DNA of 64,000 bases, from NCBI GenBank assembly GCA_903934745.1, contig CAIZOZ010000062.1, positions 1-64,000 on the forward strand, read 5' to 3'. This document shows, one piece after another, positions 9,750 through 17,657 of the stretch (the first letter of the stretch is position 1; each line of letters starts with the position of its first letter). The position numbers were made by a program, and so were the translations under genes. Below the pieces are notes generated by a model that was not told the DNA's origin, ran no database searches, and saw nothing but the letters and a program-made list of their open reading frames with translations. The stretch comes from an uncultured cyanobacterium (GTDB taxonomy: Bacteria > Cyanobacteriota > Cyanobacteriia > PCC-6307 > Cyanobiaceae).

Positions 9750-9959
9750 TTATAAACTTTTTTTCATCATTGTCAAGGTGTCGTCGTTGTTCATGCCGGC
9801 GACGGCGATGGCGGCTCCACCAAGCTTGGTGCTGCAGCCTTCCATGCTGCTGCTGCCAAGCACCAGGCCGGCGTAGACGTGCGGAATTGCCTGTGCTGGC
9901 TGATTCCAGAATGGTGCGAGAGCTGCGGCGGTGAGGATGGAGGGAAAGGCTTGCCGCAT
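9750..9959 (-). CDS. Small putative secreted protein, unknown
   Basis: A 69-residue ORF starting MRQAFPSILTAAALAPF. Residues 1 to about 23 look like a signal peptide ending in AQA before IPHVYAGLVLG. The mature part is small, contains one cysteine (MEGCSTK) and ends in a short basic tail. I do not recognise a family. It is alone between glsF and lipA, with no strong ribosome-binding site visible. An in-frame start nine codons upstream exists, but the signal-peptide logic favours this one. It could be a chance ORF. Confidence 0.4.
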   Translation of the reverse strand: MRQAFPSILTAAALAPFWNQPAQAIPHVYAGLVLGSSSMEGCSTKLGGAAIAVAGMNNDDTLTMMKKSL

Positions 9960-10010
9960 CTGAGTTGATTGTGTTTTGAAACCCAATCTAGGTTCAGATC
10001 TGTAGTGCGA

Positions 10011-10955
10011 TCAACGAGGGTGATCCCGCATCAGTCGCTGTACCTCACCGGCGTGGTAACTGCTGCGGGTAAGCGGCGTGCTCACCACCTGCAGGAAGCC
10101 CAGCTCCGTTTCACCATGCTGGCGGAAGCTTTCAAATTGCGCGGGTGTCACAAAGCGATCCACCGGCAGGTGCTTGGGGCCCGGTGAGAGGTATTGGCCA
10201 ATGGTCACGATGTCGACGGCCCGGGCCCGCAGATCGCTCAGCACCGCCAGCACCTCGGTGTCGGTTTCACCCAGGCCGGTCATCAGGCCTGATTTGGTGT
10301 AAGTGCGGGGCCAGCCCTGTCGCACCCGCTGCAACAGCTCCAGTGAACGGCTGTAGATCCCCTGCGGTCTGGCCTTTTTATAGAGGCGTGGCACAGTCTC
10401 GATGTTGTGATTGAGCACCTCCGGTGCGCCTTCCATCACCGCCGCCAGGGCCTCCCAGTTGCCGCAGAAATCGGGGATCAACAGCTCAATCGTGGTGAGC
10501 GCGGAGCGCCGGCGCACCTGCTCGATGCAGGCGACGAACTGGCTGGCGCCACCATCGGCCAGGTCGTCGCGGTTCACCGAGGTGATCACCACATGGCTCA
10601 GTCCCAGCCGGGCCACCGCCTCCCCCAGCCGCTCCGGCTCGCTGGGATCGAGGGCCCGCACGCTCTTGTCGAAGTCGATGTCGCAGTAGGGGCAGGCCCG
10701 GGTGCAGCCCGGCCCCATGATCAAGAAGGTGGCGGTGCCGCCGGCAAAGCACTCGCCGATGTTGGGGCAGCTGGCCTCCTGGCAGACGGTGTTCAGCTTC
10801 AGATCGAGCAGCAGGTCGGCCACGGCGCCGATGCGCTCGCGCTGGGGGGCTTTCACCCGCAGCCAGGGGGGCTTGAGACCCGCCGGATTCTCCCCATCGC
10901 GCTTCGCCCCGCCGTTCGAGGGCAGGACGTCGCTGACCGTCCCCGGATTCGTCAT
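10011..10955 (-). CDS. lipA: Lipoyl synthase
   Basis: Radical SAM enzyme that inserts two sulfurs into octanoyl groups on lipoyl domains, such as E2 of pyruvate dehydrogenase and GcvH. The N-terminal auxiliary cluster motif CQEASCPNIGEC and the radical SAM motif CTRACPYCDID are both present, as is the C-terminal RSSYHAGE serine motif. The ATG at 10955 (MTNPGTVSDVL) gives 314 residues, close to the family. A longer frame back to 11039 would add an arginine-rich stretch without family support. It is transcribed alone, away from the tRNA-Pro gene. Confidence 0.95.
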   Translation of the reverse strand: MTNPGTVSDVLPSNGGAKRDGENPAGLKPPWLRVKAPQRERIGAVADLLLDLKLNTVCQEASCPNIGECFAGGTATFLIMGPGCTRACPYCDIDFDKSVRALDPSEPERLGEAVARLGLSHVVITSVNRDDLADGGASQFVACIEQVRRRSALTTIELLIPDFCGNWEALAAVMEGAPEVLNHNIETVPRLYKKARPQGIYSRSLELLQRVRQGWPRTYTKSGLMTGLGETDTEVLAVLSDLRARAVDIVTIGQYLSPGPKHLPVDRFVTPAQFESFRQHGETELGFLQVVSTPLTRSSYHAGEVQRLMRDHPR

Positions 10956-11119
10956 GGCACGCCGTGGAGGCTGGTCGTTGGGTTGGACTCTAAGCAGCCG
11001 GATCGGCCTCTCCCGCAGCCCAGACCCCCTTTCAGCCACCCTTGGCGTCCCAGCTGCTGAGCCCGACCCCGTCGCGCTTCACGTGATCGGAGCGGGGCCA
11101 TCCCTTAAAGTCCAGCCAT

Positions 11120-11193
11120 CGGGATGTGGCGCAGCTTGGTAGCGCACTTCGTTCGGGACGAAGGGGCCGCAGGTTCGAATCCTGTCATCCCGA
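11120..11193 (+). tRNA. tRNA-Pro (anticodon CGG)
   Basis: A 74-nt cloverleaf. The acceptor stem cgggatg pairs with catcccg, and the anticodon stem cttcg/cgaag closes a ttcggga loop with CGG at its centre, reading CCG. The T arm has ggttcgaatcc, and the discriminator is A. CCA is not encoded. CCG is a common proline codon in the neighbouring GC-rich genes. Confidence 0.95.
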
Positions 11194-11220
11194 TTCTTTT
11201 GATCACCAGCTCAGGCCAGT

Positions 11221-13194
11221 TCAGGCCAGGGCCGCTCCCGGGTAGCCCCGGGGGGTCACCATTCGGCCATCTGCTACTCGGCTGCTGCTGTTGCCGATCA
11301 GTACCAGGGTGAGCATGTCCACCTGCTCGATCGGCAGATCTCCAAGGGTGTGCAGGCTCACCTGCTCATCGTGGCGGCCGAGCTGGCGGGCCAGCACCAC
11401 CGGCGTGCTCGCCGGCCGTTCCGCCAGCAGCAGCTCCTGGGCTCGCCCCAGCTGCCAGTTCCGTCCCAGGGAGCGGGGGTTGTAGAGGGCGACGACGAAA
11501 TCCCCCTCAGCGGCAGCGCGTAGGCGCCGTTCAATCACCTCCCAGGGGGTGAGCCGATCGCTGAGGCTGATCGTGCAGAAGTCGTGCATCAGTGGCGCGC
11601 CGGCGCGGGCGGCGGCCAGCTGCAGGGCCGACAGGCCGGGATGGACCTCAAAGCCAGGGCGTTCCAGGGCGGGGCGTTCCAGCCAGAGTTCCAGGGCCAG
11701 CCCGGCCATGCCATAAATGCCGCTATCCCCCGAGGAGATCAGGGCCACCTTCAGACCCTGGCTGGCGAGGTCGAGGGCCTCAAGGCAGCGGGCCCTTTCC
11801 TCGGTGAGTTTGCCGTCGCGGCGCAGCTGGTCCGGCCGGCGCAGGGGTTCGAGCAGGTCGAGATAGGGGCCGTAGCCCACCCACACCGTGGCGGCGGCGA
11901 GGGTGCGACGGGCGTCGCCGCTGAGCAGATCGAGCCGGCCCGGACCGCTGCCGACCAGATGCAGTTCGCCCCGCTGCGGCGCCCATTGGCGCGGCGCCAG
12001 AACCACCGCCAGGGTGGCTGCCCCCTGTTCGCCGGCTTCGGCGTGCTCGATGGTTTTGGCGACGAGCTGGTCGGGCTGGGGGCCATCGGTTGGGGTTGCG
12101 ACCGAGGCCGCCAGCCAGGCGGCGGCCTCAGCCACGCTCGCGGTGCCCATTTCCCTGGCCACAGCCTCGGAGGGATTGGGCACCACGACCGGTGCCAGTT
12201 GGGCGGCCGTGAACAGCTTCAGCGGCCAGCCCCGCGCCGCGGCCAGCGCCAGCAGCGCCGGCTCATCGCCTTTGCGATCGATGCTGGCGAGGCCCGCCAC
12301 CGCCGTCTCGGCCAGGCCGGATTGGCTGAGAACCCTTTGCACTAGCCGTTCCAGCACCGTCAGGCTGGTGTCGCGCTCGCAGCCCATCCCCAGCCACAGG
12401 CAGGGCGGATGCCAGCGGCAGCCTTCTCCCAGCCAGGGGCCGATCACCAGCGCCATGGGCGCCGGCGGCTCTGTCGGGTTGGGATGTTCTGGGTTGCAGG
12501 CTGGTGGATCGGTGTCTGGCGAATCAAGGGCTTCTGGGCTGTCCTTGGCTGAATCGCCGTTGACGTGATCACGCTGGATTGGCTTGCCGTTGATGGTGAG
12601 GTCATGGATTGGAGCGCTGCTCTGCGGGCTCGGATCGCTGACGCCGACCACTGCTGCAGCGGCCTCGAGCTCTTGCCAGAGCCTGAGGCCGCTCTGTTGT
12701 TGCAGCTCCGGCTGAAGGTCCGCGGCGACGGCCACCATCAGGGCATTCCAGTCGCCGCCGCCCCGCCGCCAGCCCCAATCCAGGCCGAAGGCATCGAGGG
12801 CGAGCCGGCCCAGAGCGCTGCTGCTGCCGCTGAGCACGGCCTGTCCACCGAGCAGGGCGGCGATCTCCCGGCTCAGCTGTTCAGCCCCGGCCAGGTGTCC
12901 CCCCAGCAGCGGTACCGCGAACTGCCCCAGGGGATCCACCACCACCACGGCTGGATCCTGCTCTTTGCCACCCAGCAGGGGAGCGATCAGCCGGGTGACC
13001 AGGCCACAGGCCCCCACCGCCACCACCGCGGAGGCGCTGCTCCATTGCTGAGCCAGCCAGGTTGCGGTTCCTGAGCTGCCGCTGCGGGGCCAGCGCACGG
13101 CGGCCAGCAGCCCGGCTTGCTCCAGTTGGTGCAGCACTGGCAGGGCTGCCGGGCTGAAGCCGACGGCCACGATCCGGCGTTCGGTGGAAGTCAT
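11221..13194 (-). CDS. cobJ: CbiG-CobJ fusion: precorrin-3B C17-methyltransferase with CbiG domain
   Basis: Bifunctional corrin-ring enzyme of 657 residues for cobalamin (pseudocobalamin) synthesis. Residues 1 to about 390 resemble CbiG, which opens the delta-lactone ring (VAVGACGLVTRLIAPLLGGK, then a variable middle and a C-terminal subdomain with GMGCERDTS). From about 405 it is a SAM-dependent C17-methyltransferase that also contracts the ring: GELHLVGSGPGRLDLLS near its start, SSGDSGIYGMAG and ALYNPRS further on. Its start ATG overlaps the stop of the upstream gene by four bases, implying translational coupling. Fused CbiG-CobJ proteins are known in cyanobacteria. Confidence 0.9.
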   Translation of the reverse strand: MTSTERRIVAVGFSPAALPVLHQLEQAGLLAAVRWPRSGSSGTATWLAQQWSSASAVVAVGACGLVTRLIAPLLGGKEQDPAVVVVDPLGQFAVPLLGGHLAGAEQLSREIAALLGGQAVLSGSSSALGRLALDAFGLDWGWRRGGGDWNALMVAVAADLQPELQQQSGLRLWQELEAAAAVVGVSDPSPQSSAPIHDLTINGKPIQRDHVNGDSAKDSPEALDSPDTDPPACNPEHPNPTEPPAPMALVIGPWLGEGCRWHPPCLWLGMGCERDTSLTVLERLVQRVLSQSGLAETAVAGLASIDRKGDEPALLALAAARGWPLKLFTAAQLAPVVVPNPSEAVAREMGTASVAEAAAWLAASVATPTDGPQPDQLVAKTIEHAEAGEQGAATLAVVLAPRQWAPQRGELHLVGSGPGRLDLLSGDARRTLAAATVWVGYGPYLDLLEPLRRPDQLRRDGKLTEERARCLEALDLASQGLKVALISSGDSGIYGMAGLALELWLERPALERPGFEVHPGLSALQLAAARAGAPLMHDFCTISLSDRLTPWEVIERRLRAAAEGDFVVALYNPRSLGRNWQLGRAQELLLAERPASTPVVLARQLGRHDEQVSLHTLGDLPIEQVDMLTLVLIGNSSSRVADGRMVTPRGYPGAALA

Positions 13195-14885
13195 GGCAGC
13201 AGTCGCTCCCGCAATCCGGCCAGTGGACCACGGCGAGGGGGCGTGATCATCGTGGCGTCGGCTTGCAGCTGTTCCTGGGCCGAGCTGCCGATGGCGCTGC
13301 TGGGGCTGGGCCGCTGGCTGGCGGGGGGGATGGCCTCAACCATCAAAGGTGGCGCCGGTGTGGCCCCAGGCTGACGTGAGGGTTTAGCGGCAACGGGCTG
13401 CTCCGCGAGTGGCTGTGCTTTGAACGCTTCCGGCGCAGGTAGCGATGCCGAAAGGGCGTTGGACTCTGCATCCGGGTCGGCGGTGGCGCTGTCTTGCTCC
13501 GGTCTGGGCACGCTTCGGCTTGGCGCCTCTGGGTCGGCGGCTGCCATGGCTGGCTGGTCGGCCATGGAGGGCGGTGGCGCTTGGAGCGGTGCGGCCCGCT
13601 GGGTCATCGGCTTTGCTGGGACCGCTGGGGTTCCCGTCCCATCCTCTGGCTGAGGGGATTCCAGTGGTGTCGCCTTGGGTGTTTCCTTGCCCGTGGGCAA
13701 GGCGGCTGGGGTGGCTTCATCGGTTGGTGGTGGCTCCGGGGCCGGGTTGGGTTCGGTCCCCTGCGTTGGCGGCGTCCGTGTTGGCTCCCAGGCCGCTGTT
13801 GCGGCAGCGCCCGCCAGTGCTTCTGTGTCAGGTGTGGACCCTTCGGCCAGGTTCGAGCTCTGGGGCTCGCTGCTGACAGGGGGCTGCGGGCTGATCTGAA
13901 GTTCCGCAGCGGATGCGGTGGTGGCTGGTGCCGCTTCGCCCAGCAGGATCGCCAGCTCACCGGCGCTGAGGCGGCCCTGCTGCCAGCGGGGCGCTGGGCT
14001 GGCGCTGTCCAGCTCCACCTCGCGCACCAGACTGTTGTATGGGGGGGTGAGTGGTTCCCCCCGGCCATCCAGCAGCTCGAACTTGATCGCATTGCGGCCG
14101 GGCTGCCAGCCGTTCAGCCAGAGCGGGGTCTGGCGATCGATCACGAAGGCCGCACCATTGATGGTCAGCCGGAGCCGCCAGCGGGCATCGTCGCTGCGCA
14201 GGTTCTGCAGGGGAGCATCGAGCAGCAGCCAATCGACCAGCAAGGGTTCGACCGCCGCTGGGGCCGCGGGACTGACGGCGATCAGCTGGGCCTGACCTGG
14301 TTCCGGCAGCGCCAGGGGATTGGCGGCTGTCCGATGCAGGCGGATCTGGCGCCAGGCTCCCGGATTTTTGGCGGCCTCCCCCCAGGGGCGGGCGGCAAAA
14401 ACGGTGAGTCGATGGCTGCCGGGGGCCAGGGCCGGCATGGTGAGCTCGGTGTTGGTCAGTCGCCGGGGTTCGTCGTCATCGAGTTGAACCACCAGATGGG
14501 CACCGAGGCCCAGTTGCCCCCCATCCACCAAGGGCCAGTCGTGCACACGCAGCTTCAGGGTCCAGGGACCGGGGGGCAGGAGCGTTTCAGCGGCGGGCGC
14601 CAGGATCTCAATTCGCGGCTGTCGCGCCGCCAGGGCCTCCTGCAGCTGTTGAACAGCCAGTGGTGGCGCAACTTCCTGCAGGGTGGAAGCGACGGAGGTC
14701 ACCAGGGGGTTGGCTGGGCCCATGGTTTGGCGTGCATTGCGGCCAGGCAGACCCAGGGCTTCGCTGCTGCCGACACTGCCCGGTAACACCAGCAGGCCCA
14801 GCGCCAGGAGCAGGCACAACAGGTGTCCAAGCCAGTGGCGCAGCACAGCAAGCGGTTGGACTTGAGGCTCCCTGCTGCCGATCAC
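13191..14885 (-). CDS. Membrane-anchored protein of unknown function with Pro/Ala-rich tail
   Basis: I do not recognise a named family. The 564-residue product starts at GTG behind a ggag motif. It has one hydrophobic segment at about residues 17-40 (HLLCLLLALGLLVLPGSVG), so most of it is probably periplasmic. The central 300 residues look like tandem beta-sandwich or Ig-like modules, with repeated patterns such as GSHRLTVFAARPWGEA and LWLNGWQPGRNAIKFELLDG. From about 330 it becomes a low-complexity Pro/Ala/Thr/Glu-rich region. Its stop overlaps the cobJ start, but a role in cobalamin metabolism is not implied by its sequence. Confidence 0.7.
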   Translation of the reverse strand: MIGSREPQVQPLAVLRHWLGHLLCLLLALGLLVLPGSVGSSEALGLPGRNARQTMGPANPLVTSVASTLQEVAPPLAVQQLQEALAARQPRIEILAPAAETLLPPGPWTLKLRVHDWPLVDGGQLGLGAHLVVQLDDDEPRRLTNTELTMPALAPGSHRLTVFAARPWGEAAKNPGAWRQIRLHRTAANPLALPEPGQAQLIAVSPAAPAAVEPLLVDWLLLDAPLQNLRSDDARWRLRLTINGAAFVIDRQTPLWLNGWQPGRNAIKFELLDGRGEPLTPPYNSLVREVELDSASPAPRWQQGRLSAGELAILLGEAAPATTASAAELQISPQPPVSSEPQSSNLAEGSTPDTEALAGAAATAAWEPTRTPPTQGTEPNPAPEPPPTDEATPAALPTGKETPKATPLESPQPEDGTGTPAVPAKPMTQRAAPLQAPPPSMADQPAMAAADPEAPSRSVPRPEQDSATADPDAESNALSASLPAPEAFKAQPLAEQPVAAKPSRQPGATPAPPLMVEAIPPASQRPSPSSAIGSSAQEQLQADATMITPPRRGPLAGLRERLLP

Positions 14886-15333
14886 GCCACTCCAGTCCCA
14901 ATGGTGCAGCCATTCTGCGCAGGCAGGGTGACAAGACGGTGACAGTTGGCAACCCGTCGAAATCCGCAGCTGAAAGGTTAAAGAACTGCCGATTTTTGCG
15001 TCGTCTGTGATGATCTCAAGCCTGGGTCAGACCTGAGTCACAGTCTGCTGTGCGCCGGGATTGAACCTTTGTAACTGGCGACCTAATTCGCTTGTTTTCG
15101 ACCCCTATAGTTCCGCCAGCGGTCCCCTTTCGGGGCCCAACGCCCCAGTCCTGGCAAGGGCTTTCGCCCAAGTCTCGCTGGAGCCCGTGGTCCCGGGTCG
15201 GTCCTCCCGACTGGCCTGGCCATGGGGCCCATGGCGGTATCGACTTCTCCCTCCTGCTTCGGCGGGTGGCGAGCCTCGGTACTGCCGAAGGGGTGGACCT
15301 CCACCTCGATTCCGTCCCTCGAGGAACCTCTCG
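14886..15333 (+). promoter_or_regulatory. psaA upstream region / long leader
   Basis: 448 bp without a convincing gene. A TATAGT hexamer at 15106-15111 is a possible -10 box, which would leave a 5' leader of more than 200 bases. The segment 15059-15075 reads, on the minus strand, GTTACAAAGGTTCAATC, an imperfect resemblance to the HLR1 element that RpaB binds at PSI genes. The leader has an inverted repeat gccatggg/cccatggc (15219-15235) and a longer cttcggc/gccgaag stem. The psaA ribosome-binding site gagg is about 10 bases before the ATG. All promoter calls here are tentative. Confidence 0.35.
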
Positions 15334-17637
15334 ATGACCATCAGCCCACCAGAGCGTGGGAAAAAGGCCAAGGATCTGGTCGACCGGAACCCCGTTCCGG
15401 CCACGTTCGAGCTTTTTGCAAAGCCCGGCCACTTCGACCGCACCCTGGCCAAAGGTCCCAAAACCACCACCTGGGTTTGGAACCTCCACGCCAACGCTCA
15501 CGATTTCGATAGCCACACGAGTGACCTCGAAGAGGTCTCTCGCAAGATCTTCTCGGCTCACTTCGGCCATTTGGCCGTCATTTTCGTCTGGCTCAGCGGC
15601 GCCTTCTTCCATGGAGCCCGCTTCTCCAACTTCACTGGTTGGTTGGCCGATCCCCTGCACGTGAAGCCTTCCGCGCAGGTTGTCTGGCCAATTTTTGGCC
15701 AGGAAATCCTTAATGGCGATATGGGTGCCGGCTTCCACGGCATTCAGATCACCTCCGGCCTCTTCCATGTCTGGAGGGCCTGGGGCATCACTAATGAAAC
15801 GCAGTTGATGGCTTTGGCTATCGGTGCTTTGGTGATGGCCGGCCTGATGCTCAATGCAGGCGTCTTCCATTACCACAAAGCAGCACCCAAGCTGGAGTGG
15901 TTCCAGAACGTTGAGTCGATGCTCAACCACCATCTGGCCGGTCTGCTGGGTCTGGGTTCTCTGTCCTGGACAGGTCACCTTCTGCATGTGTCCCTGCCCA
16001 CCACCCAGTTGATGGATGCCATCGACGCCGGCAAGCCGCTGGTGCTCAACGGCAAGACCATCGCTTCGGTGGCGGACATCCCCCTGCCCCACGAGTTCCT
16101 CAACCAGGATCTGCTGGCCCAGCTGTACCCCGGTTTCGGCGCTGGCATCTCCGCGTTCTTCACCGGCAACTGGGCGGCCTACAGCGATTTCCTCACCTTC
16201 AAGGGTGGGCTGAATCCTGTCACCGGCAGCCTCTGGATGACGGACATCGCCCATCACCATCTGGCGATTGCGGTGCTGTTCATCGTGGCCGGTCACATGT
16301 ACCGAACCAACTGGGGTATCGGCCACAGCATCAAGGAGATTCTTGAGGGCCAGAAGGGCGATCCCCTGCTGTTCCCAGCTCCCAAAGGTCATGACGGACT
16401 CTTCGAGTTCATGACCAACTCGTGGCACGCCCAATTGGCCGTGAACCTGGCCATGCTTGGTTCGCTGACGATCATCGTGGCTCACCACATGTATGCGATG
16501 CCGCCGTATCCCTACATCGGCATTGACTATGCAACCCAGCTGTCGTTGTTCACCCACCACACCTGGATCGGTGGCTTCCTGATCGTTGGTGCCGGCGCCC
16601 ACGCCGCCATCGCGATGATCCGCGACTATGACCCCGCCAAACACGTCGATAACGTGCTGGATCGGGTGCTCAAAGCTCGCGATGCCCTGATCAGCCACCT
16701 CAACTGGGTGTGCATCTGGCTGGGCTTCCACAGCTTCGGTCTTTACATCCACAACGACACGATGCGTGCCCTGGGCCGTCCCCAGGACATGTTCAGTGAC
16801 TCCGCGATCCAGTTGAAGCCCATCTTCGCTCAATGGATCCAGGGTCTGCACGCCGCTGCCGCTGGCACCACCGCTCCCAACGCCCTTGCCGGTGTGAGTG
16901 AGGTGTTCAACGGTGCTGTCGTTGCCATTGGTGGCAAGGTGGCCGCCGGTCCGATCCCGCTGGGAACGGCCGACTTCATGGTCCACCACATCCACGCCTT
17001 CACGATCCACGTCACCGTGTTGATCCTCCTGAAGGGCGTTCTCTATAGCCGCAGCTCCCGCCTCGTTCCTGACAAGGCGAATCTGGGCTTCCGCTTCCCC
17101 TGCGACGGCCCCGGCCGTGGCGGTACCTGTCAGGTGTCGGCCTGGGACCACGTGTTCCTCGGCCTGTTCTGGATGTACAACTCCCTGTCGATCGTCATCT
17201 TCCACTTCAGCTGGAAAATGCAGAGCGACGTGTGGGGCACCGTCAATGCCGACGGCACCGTCCAGCACATCACCAATGGCAACTTTGCGCAGAGCGCCAT
17301 CACCATCAATGGCTGGCTGCGTGACTTCCTCTGGGCTCAGGCCGCACAAGTGATCAACAGCTACGGCTCGAGCTCCAGTGCGTACGGTCTGATGTTCCTG
17401 GGTGCCCACTTTGTCTGGGCCTTCAGCCTCATGTTCCTCTTCAGTGGCCGCGGCTACTGGCAGGAACTGATCGAGTCCATCGTCTGGGCTCACAACAAGC
17501 TGAAGGTTGCTCCCGCCATCCAACCGCGGGCGCTTTCCATCACCCAGGGCCGTGCCGTCGGTGTCGCTCACTATCTGCTGGGCGGTATCGCAACGACCTG
17601 GTCCTTCTTCCTGGCCCGCATGATTGCGGTCGGCTGA
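15334..17637 (+). CDS. psaA: Photosystem I P700 apoprotein A1
   Basis: Large PSI core subunit of 767 residues. With PsaB it binds P700, A0, A1 and the FX cluster, and sits in the thylakoid membrane with eleven transmembrane helices. The start at 15334 gives MTISPPERGKKAKDLVD and is preceded by a gagg motif; the frame stays open upstream, but that stretch has no PsaA character. The FX motif FPCDGPGRGGTC lies near residue 590, with many chlorophyll-ligand histidines such as DIAHHHLAIAV. psaB follows after 20 bp, so the two are cotranscribed. Confidence 0.98.
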   Translation: MTISPPERGKKAKDLVDRNPVPATFELFAKPGHFDRTLAKGPKTTTWVWNLHANAHDFDSHTSDLEEVSRKIFSAHFGHLAVIFVWLSGAFFHGARFSNFTGWLADPLHVKPSAQVVWPIFGQEILNGDMGAGFHGIQITSGLFHVWRAWGITNETQLMALAIGALVMAGLMLNAGVFHYHKAAPKLEWFQNVESMLNHHLAGLLGLGSLSWTGHLLHVSLPTTQLMDAIDAGKPLVLNGKTIASVADIPLPHEFLNQDLLAQLYPGFGAGISAFFTGNWAAYSDFLTFKGGLNPVTGSLWMTDIAHHHLAIAVLFIVAGHMYRTNWGIGHSIKEILEGQKGDPLLFPAPKGHDGLFEFMTNSWHAQLAVNLAMLGSLTIIVAHHMYAMPPYPYIGIDYATQLSLFTHHTWIGGFLIVGAGAHAAIAMIRDYDPAKHVDNVLDRVLKARDALISHLNWVCIWLGFHSFGLYIHNDTMRALGRPQDMFSDSAIQLKPIFAQWIQGLHAAAAGTTAPNALAGVSEVFNGAVVAIGGKVAAGPIPLGTADFMVHHIHAFTIHVTVLILLKGVLYSRSSRLVPDKANLGFRFPCDGPGRGGTCQVSAWDHVFLGLFWMYNSLSIVIFHFSWKMQSDVWGTVNADGTVQHITNGNFAQSAITINGWLRDFLWAQAAQVINSYGSSSSAYGLMFLGAHFVWAFSLMFLFSGRGYWQELIESIVWAHNKLKVAPAIQPRALSITQGRAVGVAHYLLGGIATTWSFFLARMIAVG

Positions 17638-17657
17638 CCTCCACCTGACCTTTCCCA

